Below the pieces are notes generated by a model. The model had not been told where the DNA came from and did no database searches. It saw nothing but the letters and a program-made list of their open reading frames with translations. The position numbers and the translations under genes are program-made. A DNA stretch of 24,438 bases from CAYGJN01 sp964350135 (GTDB lineage Bacteria > Bdellovibrionota > Bacteriovoracia > Bacteriovoracales > Bacteriovoracaceae), in assembly GCA_964350135.1 (NCBI GenBank), contig CAYGJN010000031.1:1-24438 (forward strand), written 5' to 3'. Shown here piece by piece: positions 8,462-16,350 of this stretch. How positions within the stretch are numbered: position 1 is the stretch's first letter; the number at the start of each line of letters is the position of its first letter.

Positions 8462-8505
8462 CTCCTTGATAGCATAAAATATGTAGCTATTTATTTACCA
8501 AGGAG
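8462..8505 (+). promoter_or_regulatory. Stem predicted to sequester the ribosome site of the HDO-like gene
   Basis: CTCCTTG (8462-8468) is exactly complementary to CAAGGAG (8499-8505), which contains the Shine-Dalgarno AGGAG used by the GTG start at 8512. Directly inside it, ATAGC (8469-8473) is complementary to GCTAT (8486-8490), leaving a 12-base apical loop and an 8-base bulge. In an mRNA beginning upstream of 8460 this would hide the ribosome site, suggesting translational control of the HDO-megasynthase pair. A weak promoter-like TTGATA/TATTTA (8466-8493) occupies the same bases; if transcription starts there, the stem is not made. Confidence 0.5.
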
Positions 8506-8511
8506 TCATTT

Positions 8512-9333
8512 GTGTCTGATTATAACAATCCCAGAGAAGAAGGTCGTGCTGCTATTAGGGCCACTGTTAAGGCTGATTTATGGGAACAAAATGAAAGGTT
8601 TACGCAAAAACTAGAGTCAATACTTGCTAAGCATCCATTAGCAACTCACCCAATTAAAGAGTTTTTTGAGAATGAAACAATTGATGAGCAAAGGTCTCTA
8701 AAACTTCACCTTGAGTTTGGTGTTGGTTTTGCACAGATTTTTACAGACGCAGTACTTCAGGCCATGGCCAAGGCAACACAACTTGAAGGAAGACTTGGGC
8801 CTCGAGCGAAAGTAACAGCAAGGTTTTTATGGGCCATTAATTTGCAAGATGAACTTGGTTTTTTTCCAAGTGGTTCAAAAGAGCATTATTGCGGTCACCC
8901 TGATGGAGCTCATTATTATCAGTATGTGAAAATGTTTAAAGATATGGGGGGAACAGAAGCTCAAGTGGTTGAGTATCAAGCAAGTGCAGAAACAATTGAA
9001 GCCAGAAAAACTTTTGAAGATAATTATAACGACTACACTGTTCTCTGCACTGTATTGGCTCTTTCTGAATCAATCTTTGATCAGTTTGCTGGTGCGTGGG
9101 CCGATAATGTTGGACGCTCAACAAATGTCAATATTTCTGAAGGGTATCATACTATACATGTTGAAGATGATCACGGTGATTCTATTGATGATGAACACTC
9201 AGAAGATGGTTGGACACTTGTACGTCAGGCCATGACGCCTGAGCGCTATGAAGAGGTAGAGGCTAAGGCAAAGCTATGGCTAGATGCCTGGTATAAATTT
9301 GCTGATAAAATGATGGAGATTGCTGTTAGCTAA
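8512..9333 (+). CDS. Haem-oxygenase-like (HDO/PqqC-TenA-like) putative iron oxygenase
   Basis: The 273-residue, largely helical protein starts at GTG with AGGAG 6 bases upstream. The layout matches the haem-oxygenase-like diiron oxidase fold: a DELG segment (Glu114) followed by a ligand-type His (H134 in AHYYQY), a helix with Glu186 (ALSESIF), and a His/Asp-rich segment 213-229. In known members (UndA, CADD, SznF type) the last helix carries H-x3-D-x2-H. Here H216 and D220 fit, but the expected third His position is Asp223, with His221 and His229 close by and an acidic insertion around them. I infer metal-dependent O2 chemistry such as oxidative cleavage, desaturation or N-oxygenation. It ends 4 bases before the megasynthase start, so the two are co-translated. 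Substrate unknown. Confidence 0.72.
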   Translation: MSDYNNPREEGRAAIRATVKADLWEQNERFTQKLESILAKHPLATHPIKEFFENETIDEQRSLKLHLEFGVGFAQIFTDAVLQAMAKATQLEGRLGPRAKVTARFLWAINLQDELGFFPSGSKEHYCGHPDGAHYYQYVKMFKDMGGTEAQVVEYQASAETIEARKTFEDNYNDYTVLCTVLALSESIFDQFAGAWADNVGRSTNVNISEGYHTIHVEDDHGDSIDDEHSEDGWTLVRQAMTPERYEEVEAKAKLWLDAWYKFADKMMEIAVS

Positions 9334-9337
9334 TATA

Positions 9338-12300
9338 ATGAGTAAAAATAAACTTAAAACTAAAAATGAAATTAGATCTTGGTTACTTACAGAGGTGGCC
9401 AAGATTATTAAATCACACCCAAATGAGGTTGATACTAATACTCCATTTTCAATTTTAGGTTTAACATCACTTGATGCTATTCAGTTGATGGCCGATTTTA
9501 ATAAATCTTTTGATAAAAAATATTCTCCAGCTTTATTATTTGATTATCCTGATATTAATTCACTTATTTCTTTTTTAATTAATGAAAAAGAAAAAGTAGA
9601 AATAGTAGATAGAACGTTTAGCATCGAGCCCATCGCAATTATTGGTATGGCAGGGAAATTCCCGGAAGCTGAGAACTTAAATGAGTACTGGGATCTCTTA
9701 GAAAATAACAAAGATGCTATTAAACCATTACCTGAGAATCGTTGGGCATCTAAACCTGAATTTCCGGTTTGGGGTGGGTTTATAGAAAACCCCGATAAAT
9801 TTGATAATGAAGTTTTTCAAGTATTAAAAAAAGAAGCTAAACATCTTGACCCTCAACAAAGATTAATAATGGAGGTGAGTTGGCATGCATTAGAGGATGC
9901 TGGCTATAACCCTGCTTCCTTAAAGGGAAGTCAAACAGGTGTGTTTATTGGAATAAGCACTAATGATTATGCTTTAGAAAAGGTTAGTTCAAAACAAGTT
10001 GTGGATGTATTTGATGGGATTGGTGGAGCCCATAGTATTACGGCCAATAGACTTTCCTATTTTTATGACTTTCATGGGCCAAGTTGGGCCATTGATACTG
10101 CTTGCTCATCATCTTTAGTTGCGATTATACAGGCCTGTAATGAATTACAAAATGGCCAATCTGAAATGGCATTAGCAGGCGGAGTTAATATTCTCTATTC
10201 CCCGTATTTAACAATTGCTTTTAAAAAAGCAGGTATGCTTTCACCGGAAGGCCGGTGTAAAACTTTTTCCTCAGACGCCAATGGTTATGTAAGGGGTGAA
10301 GGGGCAGGTGTTGTGATTCTGAAAAGGCTTTCAGATGCTATTAGAGATAAGAATAAGATTTATGGCGTAGTGAAGGGTTCTGCTATTAATCAAGATGGAA
10401 GAAGCAACGGTATTACTGCTCCTAATGGTCAGTCTCAGAGAAGTGTAGTGAAGTCAGCCCTAAGATCTGCCGGTTTAGATATAAATGATATTGGTTATCT
10501 TGAAGCACATGGAACTGGAACACCTCTAGGGGACCCAATTGAGTACCATGCATTAAAAGACGTTTTTAAAGAACGGGTGGCAGACCTCAACATAGGGTCA
10601 GTGAAAACTAATATTGGACATTTAGAAGCTGCCGCCGGAGTTGCAGGTGTTATTAAAGTTCTTCTTTCAATGAAAAATAAACTTATACCTGGTAGCTTAA
10701 ATTTTAAAGAAATCAATCCCAAAATAAATATTAAGGAAAGTCCGCTTAAGATAACAACCCAGAATATACCTTGGGCAAAAAATCTTAATGCAGGAGTAAG
10801 CTCATTTGGCTTTGGTGGAACAAACGCACATATTATTCTGCAAGCTTATGAGGAATCTCAATCGACTCCATTAGAAGTAGAGAACTTGCATGAAGATTTT
10901 ATTATTAATATTTCATCATCTTCTCTGGAGGGACTTAAAAAGCAGGCAGAAAAGATATTAGATGCTTCAAAACTAACGCCTTTAGAGTTTTCTAATTTTA
11001 TTTATCGACTAAATCAAAAAGATTCGGGACTTATCCATCGGCTATCAATTTCAACCACACAAAAAGATCTAAATCTGAAACTGAGAAGTTTTCTTGATGA
11101 TAAATTTCACAAGAATGTTTTATATAAGAATAAAAAAAGTAAGAATAATTCAGGTATTGCGTTTGTCTTTACAGGGCAAGGTGCTCAATACCCAGGAATG
11201 GGCAGAGAGTTATATGAAAACTTTAAAGTTTATAGGGATACTTTTAATGAGGTATCAGATTATTTACAAGAGTACTTGGGAGAGAGTTTAGCAGATATTA
11301 TTTTTAGAAATGATGATAGAAAAATTTATGAGACTATTTATGGGCAAGCAACTCTTTTTGTACTGGAGTATTCTCTTTTTAAACTATACTTATCGTTTGG
11401 ATTAACTCCGGACTGTTTTATTGGTCATAGCCTTGGAGAAGTTGTTGCGCTGGTATGTTCAAATACTATGAGCTTAAAAGATGGTTGCAAGCTTATCGCT
11501 AATAGAGCAATGGCCATGCAGAAATCTCCTATAGGAGCAATGATAAGTATCAATACTAATAAGCAATCAATCGAAAGCGAGTTATCTGGTAAAGGCCTTT
11601 CCTATTCATTTGCTGCTTACAATGCACCAGAGTTAACAGTTCTTTCAGGTCAAATAGAAGATTTAGACAAAATTGAAATAATTCTTTCTGGTAAGTATAA
11701 AGTTAAAAAGCTTCCTATTAAGCATGCATTCCACTCACCTCTAATGAATGATATCCTACCAAGTTTTAAAGCAGGGATTGAAGGCATTGAGTTTTTGCCT
11801 CCAGAGTATCCTGTGTATTCATGTTTTCTTGGGAAATATCTAGATAAAGATGATTTAAACGCTGATTTTTTTGCTAATCATATAATTGACCCAACAGATT
11901 TTTTAGGAGCAGTACAAAAAATTGAAGCTGATAGTATTGCAAGCTATATCGAAGTAGGTCCTCATCCCACACTTGTCCATTTGATTAATAGTTCCTTAAA
12001 GTCAGGTGCTTTACTTTATACGCCGCTAAATCGTAAAAGAAAGTCCCTTGCAAGCTTTCTTGAAATGCTTGGAAAGCTTTATATTGAGGGAGTTGAGTTA
12101 AATTATAAACCGTTTTATCGTAAAGATTTTACTTATATAGATGTTCCACATACTGAATTTCAAAATACTACTTTTACATTTAGAAACTCTCAAGAGGTTA
12201 TAATGACCAAAAAAAGTAAAATACCTTTATCACAATTACTTGTAGAGGTTCAGCAATTAGTGGCTGATGAACTTGAATTTGATATTAATGAACTTGATAT

Positions 12301-15300
12301 CAATGGTCAGATTATGGATTTTGGCGCTGACTCATTAGTTTTACTAAATACATTAGAAACAATAAAAGATCGTTATGGTGTTGCTATATCGGTAACAGAT
12401 GTCTTTCAAGACCTAGGTACAATTAAAGAAATAGTCGATTATGTTTACACAAACCTTCCAGAAGAGGAAATTGAGCAAACAAATACTCAGCCGATAGATA
12501 GAGTGAGCATGGATAGTTCATTAACTATTTCTAGTGATGGAAGTGTTCAAGAATTAATAAATAGACAACTTGATATAATGCAATTGCAGCTCCAGGCTCT
12601 TGGGCAAGGGACAATAACTCAAAAACTAGTCTCTAAACCGCAGTCTAAAAGTTCCACTCCTACCAATAAACAATCGGATGAGTTAAAAGGCAAGGGAGTT
12701 CTTGGAAGGTTTAATTCAAATATTAATAATGACATTTCCCTAGAAGGACAAGAGAAGTCAAAGTTTATAAAAGATCTTGTGAGAAAGTTTACAGCTAAAA
12801 CTCAAAAATCAAAAAAACATAATGAGAAATATAGAATACCTCTTTCAGACAATAGAGTAAGTGCAGGTTTTAGACCGCAACTAAAAGAGATGGTTTATCC
12901 AATAATCTTTGAAAAAGCGAAAGGGGCTTCTTTTACTGATATTGATGGAAATAAGTATATCGATTTTACTATGGGTTTTGGAGTGAATCTTTTTGGTCAC
13001 TCGCCAGATTTTATTGATGACGCTGTTAAAAAACAACTTGAATCGGGAATGGCCGTTGGTCCTCAATCAGACATGGCAGGCCCTGTTGCTAAAATCTTTT
13101 GTGAACTTACATGTAATGAAAGAGTTGCATTTGTTAATTCTGGAACTGAAGCTGTAATGACGGCCATCAGATTAGCAAGGGCACAAACCAAAAGAGAAAA
13201 AATTGTTATCTTTGAAGGCTCTTATCATGGACATTTTGATGGTGTATTAGGTCGCTCTAATTCAAAAGGAGAGACCCTACCGGTTGCTCCTGGTGTACCA
13301 AATGGCCTAGTAGAAGAAGTTATTGTTCTAGAGTACAACGATGCTGAATCCTTAAATCGAATTAGGGAATTAGGGGATGAACTTGCGGCTGTAATTGTTG
13401 AGCCAGTACAAAGCCGATACCCTGAGGTTAGGCCAGGTGAATTTTTAAAAGAGTTAAGAAAAATTACAAAAAATAATGGCACTGCATTTATTTTTGATGA
13501 AGTTATTACTGGATTTAGAATTAGAGTTGGCGGAGCTCAGGAACATTTTGGAGTCAAAGCTGATTTGGCTGCTTACGGAAAAGTTTTAGGGGGCGGATTA
13601 CCTATTGGTGCGATTGGTGGTTCTCATAAATATCTTGATGCTATCGACGGTGGAGAATGGCATTTTGGTGATAATTCAATGCCAACACATGAAATGACCT
13701 TTTTTGCTGGTACATTTTGTAAGCACCCGCTAGCAATGGCTGCTAGCTATCAAGTCTTAGAAAAAATAAGCGCAGAAGGCGATAAGATTTTCTCTGATTT
13801 AAACACTAGAACAGAGAAATTAGCTAACGAGCTAAATATTTACTTTAGTGAACTTGGCCTTGATTTGCATATTGTAAATTTTGGTTCGCTATTTAGGTTT
13901 AAATATACAGGAAATATGGATCTTCTTTTTTATCTTTTAAATAATAAAGGCATTTATATTTGGGAAGGGCGTAATATGTTTATTTCCACTGCTCATACCG
14001 AAGAAGACATTAAAACCTTTATTGATAAAACAAAAGAATCAGTTGAAGAGCTTATAAAGTCTGGCTTTATAACAAGTACAAAAAAAAAATCGATAGATAG
14101 ACTAGTTGAGTATAAATCATTTGAGATGACTGACTCTCATAAACGTTTTATTCCTTTGTGTACAATTGATAAAGAACTTCGGTCATGTGCTCATATTAGT
14201 GTTGCATTAAGACTTGTTGGTGAGATTGATAAAAAAGTGCTTGAAAAATCCGTTAATGATGTTTTGTATTCTCATGATTTTTTGAATACATCCTATGATA
14301 TAAAAAACGAGAAAATTTTATTTGCAGAGAAAAAAGAGATTTCCTTAGATAATCTTGATTTTTCAACTTTAGAAAATCCAGAGCAAGAGTTAAAAAATTG
14401 GATGATGCTAAACGGTAGTAAACCATTTGATTTAAAAAATGAATTAGTTCGAATGCATTTAGTGAAAATAAATAAGTCTGAACATATTTTGAGTTTGGTT
14501 GGACATCATATGGCAATGGATGGTTTATCAGTGGCCATGATATCTTTTGATATAGCTCAGAGATATTCTGATCTTGTGAAAAAGCTAAAGCCTAAGAGTC
14601 TCAAAATTTATTCATTTGAAAATTTTTTACAGGAAAACAAAAAATCATCAAAGCTCATCCAAGAGCAAAAAGATTATTGGATGAATGAACTAGAGAATCT
14701 GCCAGTCGCTTTGTTCCCTAATAAAAAACCACTGGCCTTTAAAGGTGGTAGAGTTCAAATGAATCTAGGAGAAGAGCAATCTAAAAAAATTAGACTTTTT
14801 GGATATAAAAATAAAAGTTCATTAATGGTAACTTTTCTAACAAATTTTTTAGAACATTTAGCGATAAACTTTAGCAGAAATGATTTAATAATAGGTGTGC
14901 CTGTTGCTGGACATACAAGTATCAAAGAATCCATGGTTGGTAATTGTGTTAATTTAATTCCTCTAAGATTAAAATCTAATGATAAAGAAATCGCTGAGAG
15001 AATAAAAGAGGTAAAAAAATATCAATTAACTTCTTTTAAATATAATGAATATAGCTATGAGCAACTCAAAAAAGATTTAGGTTTAAGCCCTATTGAAATT
15101 ATACTTAATGTTGAACCTTTAACTGAGTTGCCCAAGTTTGAGGGTTTAAAATCTTCGCTTATTAATTATCCTCAGTCTGCATCAGAGTTCCCTGTTTATC
15201 TCAATGTTATGAAAGTGGATAATGAGATTGAGCTTGTAATGGATTATCAAAACCAAGTATTTGATCAAGATAAGGCCGAGAAGTTTCTTAATGATTTTGT

Positions 15301-15331
15301 GAATCTTCTTGGCAAAAATATTGGATGTTAA
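9338..15331 (+). CDS. Hybrid PKS-aminotransferase-condensation megasynthase (ACP-KS-AT-ACP-AMT-C)
   Basis: This protein has 1997 residues from the ATG at 9338; an in-frame TTG at 9320 lies inside the previous gene. Domains in order: ACP1 (about 5-80, Ser44 in GLTSLDA); KS (97-505, Cys256 in DTACSSS, His391 in EAHGTGT, His428 in NIGHLEA); AT (605-900, Ser698 in GHSLGE, and HAFH 796-799, the malonyl-type motif); ACP2 (960-1040, Ser999 in GADSL); a linker with ELINRQLDIMQLQLQAL typical before PKS-linked aminotransferases; class III PLP aminotransferase (1165-1590, Asp1387 in FDEV, Lys1415 in YGKVLGGG); condensation domain (1605-1997, HHMAMDG at 1723-1729, VGNCVNLIPLR). There is no KR, DH, ER, adenylation, PCP or TE domain. 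The order equals the front of mycosubtilin/iturin synthetases and McyE, so a beta-aminoacyl product is expected. The first C-domain motif is degenerate. Confidence 0.95.
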   Translation: MSKNKLKTKNEIRSWLLTEVAKIIKSHPNEVDTNTPFSILGLTSLDAIQLMADFNKSFDKKYSPALLFDYPDINSLISFLINEKEKVEIVDRTFSIEPIAIIGMAGKFPEAENLNEYWDLLENNKDAIKPLPENRWASKPEFPVWGGFIENPDKFDNEVFQVLKKEAKHLDPQQRLIMEVSWHALEDAGYNPASLKGSQTGVFIGISTNDYALEKVSSKQVVDVFDGIGGAHSITANRLSYFYDFHGPSWAIDTACSSSLVAIIQACNELQNGQSEMALAGGVNILYSPYLTIAFKKAGMLSPEGRCKTFSSDANGYVRGEGAGVVILKRLSDAIRDKNKIYGVVKGSAINQDGRSNGITAPNGQSQRSVVKSALRSAGLDINDIGYLEAHGTGTPLGDPIEYHALKDVFKERVADLNIGSVKTNIGHLEAAAGVAGVIKVLLSMKNKLIPGSLNFKEINPKINIKESPLKITTQNIPWAKNLNAGVSSFGFGGTNAHIILQAYEESQSTPLEVENLHEDFIINISSSSLEGLKKQAEKILDASKLTPLEFSNFIYRLNQKDSGLIHRLSISTTQKDLNLKLRSFLDDKFHKNVLYKNKKSKNNSGIAFVFTGQGAQYPGMGRELYENFKVYRDTFNEVSDYLQEYLGESLADIIFRNDDRKIYETIYGQATLFVLEYSLFKLYLSFGLTPDCFIGHSLGEVVALVCSNTMSLKDGCKLIANRAMAMQKSPIGAMISINTNKQSIESELSGKGLSYSFAAYNAPELTVLSGQIEDLDKIEIILSGKYKVKKLPIKHAFHSPLMNDILPSFKAGIEGIEFLPPEYPVYSCFLGKYLDKDDLNADFFANHIIDPTDFLGAVQKIEADSIASYIEVGPHPTLVHLINSSLKSGALLYTPLNRKRKSLASFLEMLGKLYIEGVELNYKPFYRKDFTYIDVPHTEFQNTTFTFRNSQEVIMTKKSKIPLSQLLVEVQQLVADELEFDINELDINGQIMDFGADSLVLLNTLETIKDRYGVAISVTDVFQDLGTIKEIVDYVYTNLPEEEIEQTNTQPIDRVSMDSSLTISSDGSVQELINRQLDIMQLQLQALGQGTITQKLVSKPQSKSSTPTNKQSDELKGKGVLGRFNSNINNDISLEGQEKSKFIKDLVRKFTAKTQKSKKHNEKYRIPLSDNRVSAGFRPQLKEMVYPIIFEKAKGASFTDIDGNKYIDFTMGFGVNLFGHSPDFIDDAVKKQLESGMAVGPQSDMAGPVAKIFCELTCNERVAFVNSGTEAVMTAIRLARAQTKREKIVIFEGSYHGHFDGVLGRSNSKGETLPVAPGVPNGLVEEVIVLEYNDAESLNRIRELGDELAAVIVEPVQSRYPEVRPGEFLKELRKITKNNGTAFIFDEVITGFRIRVGGAQEHFGVKADLAAYGKVLGGGLPIGAIGGSHKYLDAIDGGEWHFGDNSMPTHEMTFFAGTFCKHPLAMAASYQVLEKISAEGDKIFSDLNTRTEKLANELNIYFSELGLDLHIVNFGSLFRFKYTGNMDLLFYLLNNKGIYIWEGRNMFISTAHTEEDIKTFIDKTKESVEELIKSGFITSTKKKSIDRLVEYKSFEMTDSHKRFIPLCTIDKELRSCAHISVALRLVGEIDKKVLEKSVNDVLYSHDFLNTSYDIKNEKILFAEKKEISLDNLDFSTLENPEQELKNWMMLNGSKPFDLKNELVRMHLVKINKSEHILSLVGHHMAMDGLSVAMISFDIAQRYSDLVKKLKPKSLKIYSFENFLQENKKSSKLIQEQKDYWMNELENLPVALFPNKKPLAFKGGRVQMNLGEEQSKKIRLFGYKNKSSLMVTFLTNFLEHLAINFSRNDLIIGVPVAGHTSIKESMVGNCVNLIPLRLKSNDKEIAERIKEVKKYQLTSFKYNEYSYEQLKKDLGLSPIEIILNVEPLTELPKFEGLKSSLINYPQSASEFPVYLNVMKVDNEIELVMDYQNQVFDQDKAEKFLNDFVNLLGKNIGC
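12193..12205 (+). promoter_or_regulatory. Internal ribosome-site-like sequence before ACP2
   Basis: AGAGG (12193-12197) lies 5 bases before an in-frame ATG (12203-12205, Met956 of the megasynthase). The residues that follow (MTKKSKIPLSQLL) read like a natural N-terminus and begin at the exact AT/ACP2 domain boundary. Translation here would give a separate ACP2-aminotransferase-condensation protein of 1042 residues. It may instead mark an old gene-fusion point. AGAGG can occur by chance in Glu-rich coding sequence. Confidence 0.3.
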
Positions 15332-16350
15332 ATCTCACAATTTAAAAGGTAATTTTGGTAAATACTGCCAATAACAAGATGATTTCCTTTTTTTATGGCC
15401 ACACTCGAACCTGAAATCCGATGACCATCATCAATAAAAATCTCTTTGATTGTTTTTGTTCCCGTATCAATTTCAAGGATCGCTGAAGGTGAAAACTCAT
15501 TTCTTGGGTCTTCACTATGTTTTTTTAAATTGAAAATTTTGGGGTGAGCCCCAATGATTAATTTCCCAGAAGGCCCCATGGTTATATTATCTGGGAAGTA
15601 GGGCAAATCAATTGTTTTAATTTGTGTAAGAGTATCGTTTTCCAGATTAAATTCAATAATTTTTTTTCCAAGCATTTCTGCAAGGTAGACCTTAGTATGA
15701 CTCCTAACTAGTCCATTAGCGAAACTAAAGCCTTTTGCGATTTTTTTCCATTGGTTACCATCGTAATAGCTAATATAGCCTTGCCCAAGTCGAGTGTAGT
15801 TTTCAAAATTTTTGCCTATTTCATTTGTTGAGCCATGGTCATGAGAAACAAGGACTTTTTCATTTTTATCAAGAGCTACTATATCGTTGGTGTTGTTAAG
15901 AAGGTAACTGTCCAATGTTTTAATATGACTAAGCTTTTTATTGGTATAATCAAAGATCTCTATCGTATCTCCAACCCCGCCGTTTCTATGATTAACTGCC
16001 CAGATACGAATTGTTGATGAGTTAATTCTTTGAGCATCAATACCATGTGGAATAAAATTAAACGGCAAATCATATGTTAGTTTTCTTGGTTCAAAATTAT
16101 TGGCGATATCGACAACAAATAGATTCCCCTTATCTTTGGCATACTCAAATGAATAATATGGTGGATAAAATGATGAAGAGATAAAAAGAAGATCATCAAC
16201 CAAAGCAAAGTCTTCAGGACCACGAATGCCTTTGAGTTTTCGGCATTTCATTTCGGTATTTGTAATCTTTGTAAAGACTCCAGCATCCCAAATTATTCGG
16301 GAGAAAAATATAATAATAATTGAAAGCGTTCCTAAAAAAAATAATCTCAT
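15328..16350 (-). CDS. Paraoxonase/arylesterase-family (PON) lactonase, membrane-anchored
   Basis: This is a 340-residue six-bladed beta-propeller enzyme of the paraoxonase family. The PON1 active-site residues can be lined up one by one: Glu46 (PON1 E53, in GPEDF), His102 and His121 (H115/H134, with identical 19-residue spacing), Asn155 (N168, NDIVA), Asn212 (N224, ANGL), Asp254-Asn255 (D269/N270, PDNI) and His269 (H285). Cys36 and Cys338 match the PON1 disulfide. An uncleaved-looking hydrophobic segment at 4-20 suggests a signal anchor. The family hydrolyses lactones and aryl esters with calcium. The ATG overlaps the desaturase stop (TGATG); a TTG just upstream is less likely. The stop overlaps that of the megasynthase (TTAA), suggesting island membership. 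Substrate unknown. Confidence 0.85.
   Translation of the reverse strand: MRLFFLGTLSIIIIFFSRIIWDAGVFTKITNTEMKCRKLKGIRGPEDFALVDDLLFISSSFYPPYYSFEYAKDKGNLFVVDIANNFEPRKLTYDLPFNFIPHGIDAQRINSSTIRIWAVNHRNGGVGDTIEIFDYTNKKLSHIKTLDSYLLNNTNDIVALDKNEKVLVSHDHGSTNEIGKNFENYTRLGQGYISYYDGNQWKKIAKGFSFANGLVRSHTKVYLAEMLGKKIIEFNLENDTLTQIKTIDLPYFPDNITMGPSGKLIIGAHPKIFNLKKHSEDPRNEFSPSAILEIDTGTKTIKEIFIDDGHRISGSSVAIKKGNHLVIGSIYQNYLLNCEI

Noticed and set aside
8466..8493. Promoter TTGATA-16-TATTTA before the HDO-like gene
   Set aside because: It would start transcription at the ribosome site itself and matches consensus poorly. It is kept only as the rival explanation for the stem at 8462-8505.
10495..10722. Minus-strand open frame inside the KS domain
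   Set aside because: It is antisense to the strongly conserved KS motifs, including EAHGTGT and NIGHLEA, and is explained as a shadow frame of the megasynthase.
9338..15331. Trans-AT type polyketide synthase
   Set aside because: An intact AT domain with GHSLGE and HAFH motifs lies directly after the KS.
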